In this document: positions 21,004 to 32,533 of the stretch, one piece after another
Numbering within the stretch: position 1 is the stretch's first letter
Layout of the letters: every line of letters begins with the position of its first letter
Position numbers and translations under genes: made by a program
The notes under the pieces: generated by a model
Database searches by the model: none
Told to the model about the DNA's origin: nothing
Seen by the model: only the letters and a program-made list of their open reading frames with translations
From: Xiphydria camelus
Taxonomy: Eukaryota; Arthropoda; Insecta; Hymenoptera; Xiphydriidae
NCBI GenBank assembly: GCA_963678675.1
Contig: OY783201.1
Location: 16,857,769 to 16,921,768, forward strand
Direction: 5' to 3'
DNA: 64,000 bases

Positions 21004-21629
21004 TATGGATTCCGGATTTGGAAGAATTTCGTTCGAAAATTTTCTGATAATATACTTCTTCAAGAGAAAGATATTAGTTTGCACTCGCGCAATGAAATAA
21101 TTAAATTGCAATCATTAGCACACAACCAGCTTTCGTCGCCTAGATTTAAAAATCTTTTCCGATATGCTTGGTTCAAAAGCGGATATCTAGAAACGCATCC
21201 CGGTGAATTTCAAAACCCTGTAGATTTTTGTTACTTTAGGAGTGTAAAGCATATACCCATATGTAGTATTTGTGGAGAAGTTGCTTTCATACGCTGTGCA
21301 TGGTGTGCCGAGTATTTCTGTTTTGAACATTTCTATGAACAATATCACTACTGTACAAATTATAATCCGTAATTTTAGTGTATTTGCCGTTTTCTACCAG
21401 TACAACTGTTTTAATGTATAATCCATGAATAAAATATGTACAATAGATACAAATATTTAGTTTATCAGGATTCATTGAATGAATGAATGAATGAATTCGT
21501 TTATTTATATGTCATAATTTCATTAATGTAACTGCGGATAAGCTACGCTTCCAGTCAGAAATATGTATGTATAGTATAAATATAATAATCATAAAACGTA
21601 CTTACATAAGATTTTTAACGAATGATGAT

Positions 21630-22347
21630 GGGATATCTCACCAGCATGCAGTGATAATAGTCACGAGTCAAATACATTCCCATTATGCAAAACGTTATCG
21701 GCTTCAATGTCAACATAGATCCTGCGTCATTCAACATTATCATTGAGGTTCATACGATATCTTATTTGTGTTGTTTGAAAAATACATGTCATTGATTCAT
21801 TTCAATAAGTTTCATTTTTCATGTAATTGTAAGTACGTGTTTTGCTAAAATAATTAAAAACTGTATGAAATGTATATAAATAAAAATGTAGATATCGTTT
21901 CATAAGACCGTTTCACTGTTTACGTCAAAACGTCCTTAAAGTTCGAGGTTTTCTAAATTAAAAAAAAGGATACATAATAAACTGGGGATGTGTAAAAAGA
22001 GGACATTTGAGAGGTATTTTTACATAAACTTAAGAAATCCAAAAACCCATTTATGGGTTTGTGGTGGGGGTAACTTAAAAAAAATTTGCTCCAGAATTTT
22101 TTCGCACCAGTTTTATAGATCGAGAAAAACCATAAAACTTTTATTTCAACTTTTTCCCCTTATCTTTCACCGTTCGGGAGTTATTCTGTGAAGAAGAAAA
22201 ATCTGCATTTTTTTCAAGGGATGATTTCACCCCTTAAAACCGTAATACCGGACCAATGAATGTATTTTTGTATTACACTTGAACTACCTTACTTGTACAC
22301 GGAATGCCGAAATTTTCTGAATTTTCGGGTTCCCTAACTTACCTTGT
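21630..22347. repeat. Right terminal inverted repeat, pogo-like copy 1
   Basis: Inverse of 16324-17080; see that entry for landmarks. Confidence 0.85.
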
Positions 22348-22500
22348 GAGTAAATCTGATGTTGTAGACTATTCGTGGTAACGAGATTTGTGTAGATCTC
22401 GTTAAAACAAACGGTTAAATGCAATATCAGATCAACTCAAATTTAAATCTAACCAGATCAAATTAGATCAAATTCGATGTAAAATATTTGTTCTTAGGAG
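22348..22500. repeat. Outer flank of pogo-like copy 1 (right)
   Basis: Diverged mirror of 16173-16323, with AGATCAAATT and AGATCAACTC words in place of AGATCTAA, ending CTTAGGAG before TATA. Confidence 0.45.
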
Positions 22501-22517
22501 TATAGTCGGTTTTCCAC

Positions 22518-22533
22518 GGGGGGGGGGGGGGGG
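22518..22533. repeat. Run of 16 G
   Basis: Uninterrupted G run followed by TCCCCC. Similar runs are 13 C at 25987-25999 and 15 G at 29381-29395. Such runs are prone to assembly length error. Confidence 0.9.
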
Positions 22534-23118
22534 TCCCCCATTAATTCATCTCGAGAAGGAATCAAAATTGGTGAGGAATTCTACACTTTCGGCTTATTTG
22601 TGATAATGATAACTATAGATATACTATAGCGTGGAAAAATGAGTGTAGAAAGTGTAGGCAACGAGAATAAACCTATTAAGTAATTCATATAGGGGATCAC
22701 GTGTAACTATATTATTCATTAAAACACACACAAGAATTCTTATCGACACATTTAATCTACGAATTTTGGTATCGCCGTAATTTTTATATATTAATAAAAT
22801 TCATTATTCCTAGCAATCACTGATATTAAAATGCTTTGATTAAATGTACCTGAAAGTCAACAGGAAATTTTGATTTCTAGCCTTTTGGCGCCAGATTTCT
22901 TCCCATTGCAAGAATCCCATACAGTTCTACGTTTTCCAACTAATAATGTTTATGGAAAATCATCACTGTATTCGGAAAACTTATTTCACCGGTTTCTTCG
23001 CAATTATCCATCTTCAAAAATGAAATATTTTTTTTTGAAATCTACATGTAGATACTACATTTCCTGAAATACAATCGGTTTAGGCTATGCCTCAAATTAA
23101 TGAAAATGTTGTTATTAT
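22534..23118. other. No gene recognised
   Basis: AT-rich sequence. A 65-codon frame at 22870-23067 has no recognisable features. Confidence 0.5.
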
Positions 23119-23751
23119 TAGGTGTACAACTTCGCTTCCGCTGTTTTTTCCCGAAATTCGAGGCTTTATTATAAAAAACTGGTCAGATGTTTTGAAATTG
23201 CTTGTTGAGTCACTCCCAATGATCGTGCCAATTTTTCTTGATTTTGACAAGAATCTTCATCATGCAATGCCTTCAATTCTGCATCTTCAAAAACCTTCTC
23301 TCTTCCACCGCCTTGCCAGTCTTCGACGTGAGAATCATCGTTCTTGAAGCGTTGAAATAACTCACCATACGTTATTTCACTAATAGCGGCCTCACTATAA
23401 GTATTTGAGAGCATTCGATGAGCCTCAGCCGCAGATTTCTTCATATTGAAGCAGAAAATTGAGGACCTCTGTGCAAAAAGGGTATAAGTCTTATGAATTA
23501 TCTAGTGATTTACCCTTTTTGCATCAAGGTCGTCAATTAAAGCCTCCCGCAAGTGACGAGAATTTGGCTCGTAAACTGACATTTTCAATCGAGAATATCT
23601 ATGATGCAGACATAAATCGACTAATGTTTCTATGGGGTTATGTTGATAGATGCCCAAGTTTATTGCATGACGTCTATGATCTATTTATTTCGACTACTGC
23701 TTACTGCTAAAGCCATCTATAGGAAAATGGCGGAAGTAAAGTTGTATACCT
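23119..23751 (-). mobile_element. Internally deleted mariner element
   Basis: TAGGTGTACAACTTCGCTTC at the left is mirrored by GAAGTAAAGTTGTATACCTG at the right, the type of end seen in mariner elements. Between them is only the N-terminal third of the transposase, on the minus strand. The stretch between its start and the right end (23460-23715) does not look like mariner. Confidence 0.7.
23169..23444 (-). pseudogene. Mariner transposase, N-terminal fragment
   Basis: Reads FCFNMKKSAAEAHRML, then a paired helix-turn-helix region (YGELFQRFKNDDSHVEDWQG) and ALHDEDSCQNQEKLARSLGV followed by TQQAISKHL. These match the two DNA-binding helix-turn-helix motifs of mariner transposases. The frame ends in TAA codons directly before the terminal repeat. 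The whole catalytic D,D(34)D core is deleted, so it cannot transpose itself. Confidence 0.85.
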
Positions 23752-24107
23752 GTTGGTCAAGCTCTGGGATGCGCTCGCGGAGGAATGAAGCGCGATAGTG
23801 CAAAGATATAGCATGTCTGATGCGGCAAGCGCAACACCACTTCGGCAGTTTTTATCGACGGTGGTCGAGTATTGTATCAATAATCTCGGTCGAGATTATC
23901 GAATTAATAAAACCGTCCGACCGACCCTCCAACCGAGAGCATCTATACAGGAATTGGAACGCCTTTGCGTTCAATAGTCAATACGAGATTTTGGCATTTC
24001 ATATTTTCGCCACTGGTCTGCTGGCGTCGCCACCGTCCGGCCTTCATACTCACGTACACTTCCCTTTGTCGCGACGACCCGTGACCTGTCGGTATTTGTA
24101 CAAAGCC
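23752..24107. other. No gene recognised; 22-bp palindrome
   Basis: AATAATCTCGGTCGAGATTAT lies at about 23879-23900 and is followed by GAATTAATAAAA. The same word with its flank occurs near 55990-56025 beside a minisatellite. The rest shows nothing I recognise. Confidence 0.5.
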
Positions 24108-24195
24108 CAGCCGACCAAGCCCAGCCGACCAAGCCCAGCCGACGGTAAATTTCAAAGTCCCTGTAACTGTGCGGTTCTGCTCGGGACATCATGTA
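24108..24195. repeat. Fragment of foldback B, with short tandem duplication
   Basis: GCCGACCAAGCCCA is repeated two to three times, then GGTAAATTTCAAAGTCCCTG to GCTCGGGACATCATGTA matches the right end of foldback B3. Confidence 0.7.
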
Positions 24196-24234
24196 CGTGT
24201 GTACGAAGGCTCGCACACTGGAACGCGCTGTCCG

Positions 24235-24500
24235 TACAAGGCTTTAAAGAACGCTCCATACTACTTTGTACACCAATACAGTGAGCGTGTAGTAGGCATG
24301 TTCGTTCATCTCGGCGTAAAGCGAGCAGCGAGAACCCGTGTATCTTTATGTCTGCCCCCTCCACCCCTCAATTTTTACATCGAACTTTCTCAATAAATAT
24401 ATGTATGGTTATAACCAAAATTATGCTTAGTTACACCATATAAATTGATTATTCTCTAATGATAGATTGATAACGACCAGAATAAATTTTTCATTTATAC
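24235..24500. repeat. Dispersed repeat O, copy 1
   Basis: Shares ACCCGTGTATCTTTA, CACCCCTCAATTTTTACATC and TGGTTATAACCAAAA with 44690-44900. A neighbouring phrase, ATACAGTGAGCGTGTAGTAG, is also found near 55434. Confidence 0.7.
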
Positions 24501-24548
24501 CAGCAGAGATCGAGTCGGTAGTTAGAGTTGGCTTACAGCCCGTAAACA

Positions 24549-24676
24549 CTGTGCAGTTTATTCACTGTTTCAATAATTTTAACAAATCGGTGCAAATCGA
24601 ATGCTATGTTATGAACATAATATCCGGTTTGCACCGATTCGTTAAAATTACTGAAACGGTGAATAAACCGCATAGT
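24549..24676. mobile_element. Hairpin MITE W
   Basis: GTTTATTCACTGTTTCA is mirrored by TGAAACGGTGAATAAAC, and AATCGGTGCAAA by TTTGCACCGATT. The loop is about 25 bases. Confidence 0.75.
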
Positions 24677-24997
24677 TTGTTTATTTACGATTTTTATGAC
24701 TTTTTTCACGAACGAATTGTTCTGGGGAAAATGTAAATATTATCGAAACATTAATTATAAAATCATTACATGTTGATGATTTTATTTATCATTCATAATT
24801 TTTAAATCAGTCATCTAGGCTGAAAACATTTTTACCGATTTTCCGTTTAACATTGAGTGCGCTCTAGTTGCGAAATTCGATGTTCAATTGTTTTCAAACT
24901 GTTAACACGCGATAAGTCGGCTGACAACAATTAATGTGTAGTGACGCGCCACGCCTCTCTTTTCTCCTCCTTGTCGGAAACTACGCGATAAAGCAAT

Positions 24998-25160
24998 CAG
25001 GGGCCCCTTTCTCTAACTCACTCACAAAGTTGAGTATACGCTTCTTAGCCAATAGACCAATCAGGATCAAGTATTCCGTTGTGGTGGGGGTCCTGATTGG
25101 TCTACTCGCTAAGAAACGTATACGTTTCTCTTGCGAGTGAGTTAGAGAAAGGGGCCCCAG
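24998..25160. mobile_element. MITE A, copy 2 (best preserved)
   Basis: CAGGGGCCCCTTTCTCTAAC is mirrored by GTTAGAGAAAGGGGCCCCAG. An inner palindrome, ACCAATCAGGA...TCCTGATTGGT, surrounds GTATTCCGTTGTGGTGG. The CAGGG tip resembles hAT ends, but no 8-bp duplication is visible. Other copies are at 4730, 32534 and, as a scrap, 61589. Confidence 0.75.
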
Positions 25161-25199
25161 GGGTTTCCTTACCTGAGAACCCTGCCTACGTCAAAACTA

Positions 25200-25415
25200 A
25201 GGGCCTTTGCACACGACGTTTTTTAAACTAGCTGACGACGCGCGTTATACGCGATTAGGACGCTCAGCAAACGCAAGGCAGTCGGCAAGTTGTGACTTTT
25301 ACACACGATCCTTGCTCATACAACCTGCTAATACGCGCTAATGACGCGCAGCGAACGCGCTCATGAAAAACGCGCGTCGTCAGCTAGTTTAAAAAACGTC
25401 GTGTGCAAAGGCCCT
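25200..25415. mobile_element. Foldback element with AGGGCC ends
   Basis: AGGGCCTTTGCACACGACGT is mirrored by ACGTCGTGTGCAAAGGCCCT, with TA on each side. The arms are about 45 bases and rich in GACGCGCG; the loop is about 120 bases. TA as target duplication is likely but rests on two bases. Confidence 0.7.
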
Positions 25416-25417
25416 TA

Positions 25418-26170
25418 CGGTTGCCAGCTTTATGGCAGCGTTCCGTACCCCGAGGTACATATGTCGGTACCTCGTCGAACCTTTGTCTCACGGTGTACGG
25501 AATTTCGCCCGAAAGGCAGTCGGTCTTGAGCTTCCGACGCGTACAGTTGCGTACTTTTTCTATCCACTAAAGTAAGTAGATAAAAAACCATAAAATAAAT
25601 GTATAATATTAATCAGCAATTCCTAAAAAAATAACAATACAGAGTGTCCAATATAAAGTAGTTACAGCCATATCTCATAACGGGAATCAACCAAACAGCG
25701 GTGTGTACACCAGTTTCATATCGGATATAAAATCAAAATGGAAGTCAGTTGAGAACGAGAAAGTTATTACTGTAAAATGGCCGAAAAATGGAAAAAACAT
25801 ATACATAATGTTTTTCCAAAGCCTGAAGTAAACTTCAGTTCAATGTACAACCGAACACGCTTCAGTTCAATGCACAACCGAACTCGGCAATAATGACAAC
25901 TGACCACATTCTATCATTAAAAAAAATGTTTTACATTTATCTGGCAAAAGAACATGAAAGAAAATTAACGAAAAAAGAAATGAAATCCCCCCCCCCCCCT
26001 CCAAAAAAAAAGGTGTGAGTGCCGTTGTACTCACGGAGGATGTGTAAACATCTTACAATTATCTGCGGTCCGAGTTTAATTGGGGAATATGACGTCGTAG
26101 TTCGACATAAAGAAGTTAAATTTTTTCTATAATAAAATATTTATTATTATTATATTAGATTTATAACTTA
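25418..26170. other. No gene recognised
   Basis: AT-rich, with a 13-C run at 25987-25999. A repeated phrase TTCAGTTCAATG-ACAACCGAAC occurs twice near 25836-25885. No coding signal. Confidence 0.5.
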
Positions 26171-27915
26171 CTAGCAGCCCGTCCCGGCTTCGCACGGGTA
26201 GATTGTGGATTGATTTTGTCCGTCCACCATTGTTTAAATACATTTTTAATACAAAACTTTTAGTATTTTTCCCGGGCTACGCAATGGTCATATTGGATTT
26301 GACCTTGACCATGACCTTCCAGGTTATATCAAGGTCAAATTAATTTTTTTTCACGTTCAAATGTGTCCTTGACCATTTTTTTTCATGTTACCTTTATTGT
26401 CAGCGGAGGTCAAATTTAGGTCAAGTATAGTTCGACTTTTTGAACACCCTGTATAAGATTTACTAACTCAGAAATCTTCGCGGATATGCGTCCAATTGTT
26501 CCCCAAATTTTCATCGCAATCGGATGAACGGTTTAGGAAGGCATAATAATCATCCGTACCGGTAGTTTTTGAACACCCTGCATAAGATTTACTAACTCAG
26601 AAACCTTCGCGGACATGCGTCCAACCATTTCCAAACTTTTCATCGTAATCGGATGAACGGTTTAGGAAGGCATAATAATCATCAGTACCGGTACTTTTTG
26701 AACACCTTTTATAAGATTTACTAACTCAGAAACCTTCGCGGGCATGCGTCCAACCATTCCCCAAAGTTTCATCGCAATCGGATGAACGGTTTAGGAAAGC
26801 ATAATAATCATCCGTACCGGTACTTTTTGAACACCCTGTATAAGATTTACTAACTCAAACCTTCGCGGATATGCGTCCAACTGTTCCCCAAATTTTCATC
26901 GCAATCGGATGAACGGTTTAGGAAGGCATAATAATCATCCGTACCGGTACTTTTTGAACACCCTGTATAAGATTTACTAACTCAGAAACCTTCGCGGGCA
27001 TGCGTCCAACCATTCCCCAAAGTTTCATCGCAATCGGATGAGCGGTTTAGGAAAGCATAATAATCATCCGTACCGGTACTTTTTGAAGACCCTGTATAAA
27101 AATTACTAACTCAAACCTTCGCGGATATGCGTCCAACTGTTCCCCAAATTTTCATCGCAATCGGATGAACGGTTTAGGAAGGCATAATAATCATCCGTAC
27201 CGCTACTTTTTGAACACCCTGTATAAGATTTACTAACTCAGAAACCTTCGCGGGCATGCAACCAACCATTTCCCAACTTTTCATCGCAATCGGATGAACG
27301 GTTTAGGAAGGCATAATAATCATCAGTACCGGTACTTCTTGAACACCTTTTATGAGATTTACTAACTCATAAACCTTCGCGGGCATGCGTCCAACCATTC
27401 CCCAAAGTTTCATCGCAATCGGATGAACGGTTTAGGAAGGCATAATAATCATCCGTACCGGTACTTTTTGAACATCCTGTATAAGATTTACTAACTCAAA
27501 CCTTCTCGGATATGCGTCCAACTGTTCCCCAAATTTTCGTCGCAATCGGATGAACGGTTTAGGAAGGCATAGTAATCATCCGTACCGGTACTTTTTGAAC
27601 ATCCTGTATAAGATTTACTAACTCAGAAACCTTCGCGGGCATGCGTCCAACCATTCCCCAACTTTTCATCGCAATCGGATGAACGGTTTAGGAAGGCATA
27701 ATAATCATCAGTACCGGTACTTTTTGAATACCCTGTATAAGATTTACTAACTCAGAAACCTTCGCGGGCATGCGTCCAGCCATTCCCCAAAGTTTCATCG
27801 CAATCGGATGAACGGTTTAGGAAGGCATTTGATATTACCTTAAAGGTGACGGTCAAGGTCAAATCCAATACGACCACTGGGTAGCCACGGGAAAATCCTT
27901 AGTTTTGTATTAAAC
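26171..27915 (-). mobile_element. Helentron-like element with internal satellite
   Basis: Read on the minus strand, the element ends in a hairpin (CCCGTGCGAAGCCGGGACGGG is stem CCCGT/ACGGG) followed by CTGCTAG and then T, which fits the hairpin-CTAG-T 3' end of Helitron/Helentron elements. Inverted copies of GACCTTGACC, TCCAATA and AATACAAAAC flank the central array near 26250-26320 and 27845-27910. Non-autonomous Helentrons often carry a central tandem array with such subterminal inverted repeats. The 5' end could not be placed exactly and no Rep-helicase is present. Confidence 0.6.
26455..27830. repeat. Tandem array, eleven units of ~125-130 bp
   Basis: GATTTACTAACTCA recurs eleven times (near 26456, 26585, 26713, 26843, 26967, 27098, 27221, 27346, 27484, 27609 and 27738). 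Each unit continues with TTCGCGG-ATGCGTCCAAC, GCAATCGGATGAACGGTTTA and GGTACTTTTTGAACACC. Two unit types, with AGAAACCTTCGCGGGC or AAACCTTCGCGGAT, differ in length by five bases and partly alternate. Confidence 0.9.
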
Positions 27916-28080
27916 ATTTTTCTCTAAAATGCTTTCCCGTTGAGATAATCCAGCTTGCGCGAATAGTATGCGCAGTAGCGCCACACACACACTGACGCAG
28001 TCACATGTACACGGCTTACATCTGACGCTCGATTTCCCAGGAAGGTCCCACCGTAGAGCCATAGCATAGATGTTTACACA

Positions 28081-29380
28081 TCAAAAAAACATCGACGATG
28101 TATGATAAGCACGAATTAATAAAATAGCTCCCTTTTTACTAAGTAATCATGTAACAACTTATTACATCTAAGCAGTTTTGCTATTCAAAAACTAAAAGGG
28201 TTCATTTTTAAGTAGCATTATATGAAAAGATAAGCTATTGCATGAAAAAAGTAATCGATAGAGAACGTGACAGAGAGGAAAAAAACAGCGGTATACGAAT
28301 CACGAAAGATAATGAAAAAATTATGATAAAAAAATAATGAAATCATTACCGCCGAATTAATGAAAGGAAGTGTGTTGTCAAGGTTTATTGAGCTAATGAG
28401 AAAAATAGTATATAATTCTATACAATTGTAAACTTTGCTACAGAGACTAAAAAACAATATAGAATATAAGAAAACCAAATTCCACTGAAACTGAGAATAT
28501 ATTCAGTTCCCCTTCTGTGCACAAACATGAGGGTCTACTGTATTGCTTAAAGAGTTAGTGAAAAGAGTATTTTTGATAATCGTATGATCTCCATAAAAGT
28601 AGGGTACAATTAATTCGTGGCTTCGTATATCAGAAAATAAATCATTCGTGTGCTAATTAAAAGCTGTTACATGGTTTCCTCGTTTAATAGGTCAAACTTT
28701 TAGTTGTGCAAACATGTGGAACTGAAAATATGAAAAACAATATTTTTAACCATACCAATTACGTGACTTCAGCAGGCCAGAGGCAACTTTAGGTTACTTT
28801 CACAGCAGCCTCAAAGTGTCTTTGACATGTAAGAGTTACAGTAAGCCACGAATTAATTGTACCCTACTTTTATGGAGATCATACGATTATCAAAAATACT
28901 CTTTTCACTAACTCTTTAAGCAATACAGTAGACCCTCATGTTTGTGCACAGAAGGGGAACTGAATATATTCTCAGTTTCAGTGGAATTTGGTTTTCTTAT
29001 CTTCTATATTGTTTTTTAGTCTCTGTAGCAAAGTTTACAATTGTATAGAATTATGTACTATTTTTCTCATTAGCTCAACAAACCTTGACAACACAATTGC
29101 TTTCATTAATTCGGCGGTAAAGATTTCATTACTTTTTTATCATAATTTCTTCATTATCTTTCGTGATTCGTATACCGCTGTTTTTTTCTGTCACGTTCTC
29201 TATCGATTACTTTTTTCATGCAATAGCTTATCTTTTCATGTAATGCTACTTAAAAATGAACCCTTTTAGTTTCTGAATAGCAAAACTGCTTAGATGTAAT
29301 AAGTTGTTACATGATTACTTAGTAAAGGGAGTTATTTTATTAATTCGTGCTTATCATACATCGTCGATGTTTTTTTTTTT
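28081..29380. mobile_element. Foldback Q with ~540-bp arms
   Basis: AACATCGACGATGTATGATA is mirrored by TATCATACATCGTCGATGTT. The arms (about 28085-28624 and 28844-29378) are near-identical inverted copies and the loop is about 220 bases. The only coding-like frames are mirror-image hydrophobic ones in the arms, which I do not count as genes. The right end abuts a G run. Confidence 0.8.
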
Positions 29381-29395
29381 GGGGGGGGGGGGGGG
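29381..29395. repeat. Run of 15 G
   Basis: A T run of about 11 followed directly by 15 G at the end of foldback Q. Confidence 0.9.
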
Positions 29396-29399
29396 TTAG

Positions 29400-29612
29400 A
29401 TCTACCCCGATAGCAAAGTGGCGCCACCGTGACTGCACACTACCTTCACGCGGTGCATTCGAGTGCATGCACTGGGGAGTCCATCTGGACGTCCAGCGTG
29501 AAGCCACACTGCAGTCACGCAGTGTAAGCACGGTTGAAAAAGTAGAATTTTGCAAAAAGGAGGCGATAAAGTAGGATTTCCCGCCTGTCTTATCCGCCTA
29601 CTAGTGTCGGTT
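29400..29612 (-). repeat. SINE F body without the tRNA-like head
   Basis: CCCCGATAGCAAAGTGGC to CTACTAGTGTCGGTTTTTTT matches the body of the repeat at 60430-60782 and part of 59690-59770. The tRNA-like end is missing in this copy. Confidence 0.6.
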
Positions 29613-29926
29613 TTTTTATGTGTAAACATCTATTACGGCGGTATGAGGATAGACCTCGGGAAACGGGACGGAAATGTGAAACCGGATGTGATTAGTGCTC
29701 AGTGATTCGTGCGCAGCTACTACAGCGCTTGCGGCCTAAGGTGGCATTACACTTTCATGTCGATGATGTCGATATAGTAAATCGCTATACAACCTACTAA
29801 TAGCGCAGCTAGCATTGGTGACGCACACAGGCCTAGTCACTTTCTCCTAGCTTCCCCACGCGTTCCGTAAATAGCTAACACTTGTACCTCTGTCTAAATA
29901 ATCTATATATACCGTAATACCGTATA
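29613..29926. other. No gene recognised
   Basis: Short stretch with no coding frame and no clear repeat partner. Confidence 0.5.
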
Positions 29927-30065
29927 CCGCACGTCCCGTAAGAAACGCAACAAGCGACATTTTTCTTCGGCAGTATTTGCCGACGGTGTTTGAGTTTTAC
30001 ATGTGCACCGTTGGCAAATACTGCCGAAGGTAAATGTCGCTTGTTGCGTTTCTTACGGGATATAG
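29927..30065. mobile_element. Foldback C, copy 2
   Basis: CCGCACGTCCCGTAAGAAAC is mirrored by GTTTCTTACGGGATATAG, with TA on both sides. The inner arms match copy 1 at 19347 (GCGACATTT, CGGCAGTATTTGCC). Confidence 0.8.
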
Positions 30066-30346
30066 TATGTCCTACTCTGTACCGTATGTCCCACTCTGTA
30101 CATATTGGCCAGTTTGAAATTACCTTCGGGCAGGATTGGTCGGTACTCGAGTCATTTAACCCATTACTGGCCAAGAAAAGTTAAACACATTTTTTATTTT
30201 ATTTTTTTATTAAAGTAAATATAAAATACATGAAATAAGACAGCTTTTTATTAGAAAAAATATATATAGTATTTTTCACACAAAAAAAATAGGGTGCGTA
30301 TACGCACCTTTGGCCGAAAACAGTTAATATTATTATAAAACACAAA

Positions 30347-32291
30347 TTAGATTTTTATATGAAAACTTTCAAAACAATCTGGGTGTAAATGTACGTTACA
30401 TTTTTTACACATATAAATGGTATTACTCTTACAAAATCGACATTTTCTTCTTGCATTTTTAGCCTCTCTAATTATGATATGTCCGATATTATCGAACCTT
30501 ATGTCGCCTGGTAGAGCAGATTTTGAAGGTCTTCCATATGATGAACTGACTTTTGCTGAGGTCGAAGCCTCATTAGTGTCTTCTGCTTCTCCATTGTATT
30601 TTAGCAAAGATAGTGCTAAACTCGAACGATATTCTAGTTGGGAAATTTTACTTTCATTCGCGATGTTGAAAATTTTCCAACTGTTCACCACCATACTATC
30701 AATAACGTTGGTAAACAATGGCCACCACCACTTTTTACCTCTTATACTAATTCGATAATTAGCAATACCATTATCATGGAGGTCAACCTCGCCCATGTGT
30801 TGGTTATATTGGTGAATAACACTTGGTTGATCGATAAGCGTTTCCTTGCGCTCCTTGCGGTTGTAACGTTTAGCTTGTGTAAGTGGTAAAACATTACAGA
30901 AATTCGTCATGACAGTGACAACAGAATTATCGTTCCATCGAGTAGCAAGAACCTTCAAGTTTGAGTCAAAAGCAGAAGTGTGAGATCCTCTGGGCTTTTT
31001 TGACATGGTTTTGTTGTCTTCAAGAGGACATTTCGCAGTGCGGTTGTCTCTTACTGTCCCAGTCGCAAAGAACCCTTTTTCTCCCAAACTTTTAAAAAGG
31101 GAAAATGATGTGAAAAAGTTATCAAAAAATATTTTGTGTTGTTGTGGAATTTCTACAACAGACAGAAGCTCTAGCACAACTCTTGATCCTAATAGACCCA
31201 TATTTTTAGATTTATCGGTTTTTCCACCATACGGAATAAACTTGAATAAGTATCCGGTATCGGAGCAAAGGCACCATAGCTTGAAGCCAAATCGCACTGG
31301 TTTTCCGCGAATGAACATTTTGCACGAATGACGACCAAAATATGGCACCATTTCTTCATCTATTGCAAGATATTCTGAGAATATTCCAAACTGAACACAC
31401 TTTTTATTGATGATGTCAAATATGGGCGTGAGCTTTGCAAATTTATCACCTTTATTTAGCAGCGTGTTGTCTGATAAATGAATGTTTTGTTTTATTGACC
31501 TGAATTTATTACGGCTCATACATTCTCTTACAATACGCACTTCTTTGTCTTCATCTTTTGACCAGTACATGTCAGTTTGTGGCAAATTATGATAACCAGA
31601 CAATATAAGTATACCAAGAAATTTCTTTAGATTTTCTTCGGTAAGATGAAAGTCGTGACGATTGTTCTGAGATGCATAAGTGTTTGAAAATCGTAAAATA
31701 TTGTCAATTACTTCCTTGTCAAAAAATAAGAAAAATATTTCGAGGGGTGACTTGCCACCATGTTCAGATATTATATGTTCAATATTTCGATTATTGAATG
31801 CTTCAGGTACAGTAGAATAAGTAGTCGAATCGGTTTTTTTCTAGTTTGGCACAGTGGTTGCTTTTTGTTTTGGAGCTTTTTTAGGTTTTACCTTATTACA
31901 ATTTGCAATAGTGCTCAGTGGCCGCTCATCGTCCGAATCAAAATCATTATCCCTGTTTGTATGAATTTCATAAGTTCCCGCAATATCCGTGTCTAAATTT
32001 TCTTCCCCAATTATGTTTTCATCAATATTTTCCTCATCGGTCATTTCGTCTGGTTCTGGCGGCACATAAACAACATCAATCGATTCATTATTTTCACAAT
32101 CTAGATCTTCCTCCAAAGCAGCGAGTAATTCTTTGGTGGTTAGTGGCCTTTTTGCTTCCCATTTTGACAACTTACTGCTACAAAAACACAACGTTACGAA
32201 TCTATAACGATAACAATTTTTTAAAGTTGGAAATGCCAGGTATGTTTCGAAATTCGCACCTTTATATATAAAGAAATATATCTTACCTCAT
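30347..32291 (-). pseudogene. piggyBac transposase with one in-frame TAG
   Basis: A 5-base first coding exon (ATGAG, 32291-32287), a 109-base GT-AG intron (32286-32178) and a second exon to TAA at 30347 give 611 codons in frame. The only break is TAG at 31841-31843, about residue 112, between an acidic N-terminal region and the catalytic part. The three core Asp are present: IDEEMVPYFGR, FFDNFFTS and MGEVDLHDN. The C terminus carries the usual Cys-rich domain (CRFC, CKKC, HPDCFESFH). piggyBac transposases cut at TTAA without leaving footprints. With both ends intact, the copy looks recent; translation would depend on stop suppression or on other copies. Confidence 0.85.
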
Positions 32292-32533
32292 TTTCAGTAT
32301 CCGTGAATAGAATACAAAACACAAAACACAAAAACTGGTAAAATGAATATATATAATACGTAATAAGCACTTTCTAAATAACTCTGCAAGAAGATTTTCA
32401 GAGACAGCTAGAAACCAACTGAGGTATAAATCGACTAGCCATTAGCCAAGAGTTTTATACCGAGATGCAGAACACGTCTAAACCTGAACGAACACGCGCA
32501 ATTCGCCCAATGCCACGCGCTGCAGCAAATAAT

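Larger units (their letters stand above)
17231..21372 (+). pseudogene. Pogo-like transposase, copy 1 (broken)
   Basis: Pieces in order are an acidic N terminus (17231-17605, MKPINVSNVINMLTTTFQIT), a helix-turn-helix region ending FRKVKSLPQLYR, a segment at 18549-19059 with RVHRIVSRKITTF and SSTTHSYTIMPI, then 20640-20925 (RTSEHFKTWF, LLLDPWMGHCSS) and 21004-21372. The C terminus has Cys pairs CSIC and CAWC, then CFEH and YHYC, a zinc-binding pattern. The three acidic residues expected of the DDE_1 core are damaged: NTGESGF replaces the NSDQSGF seen in copy 2. Breaks are foldback G, element H, MITE X, a TAG at 19060-19062 and several one-base shifts. No intron lies at the place where copy 2 has one (EHF). 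Confidence 0.8.
16324..22347 (+). mobile_element. Pogo-like transposon with long inverted ends, copy 1
   Basis: The ends are ACAAGG-GAAGTTAGGGAACCC and its mirror at 22347. The inverted repeats are about 720-750 bases long and enclose a plus-strand transposase pseudogene at 17231-21372. Total length is 6.0 kb, about 3.4 kb after removing three insertions: foldback G, element H and MITE X. The second copy at 35045-44626 shares the ACAAGG tip, the plan and the protein, but its inverted repeats have a different sequence. The DDE core (below) places it with the pogo/Tc5 group. Confidence 0.8.

Noticed and set aside
26455..27830. CRISPR-like regular repeats
   Set aside because: Units are contiguous and ~130 bp without unique spacers, in an insect-type genome; it is a satellite inside a Helentron-like element.
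28988..29269. Hydrophobic 86-93 codon frames in foldback Q
   Set aside because: The same frame appears in both arms (28218-28478 inverted) because the DNA is an inverted repeat; composition is T-rich.
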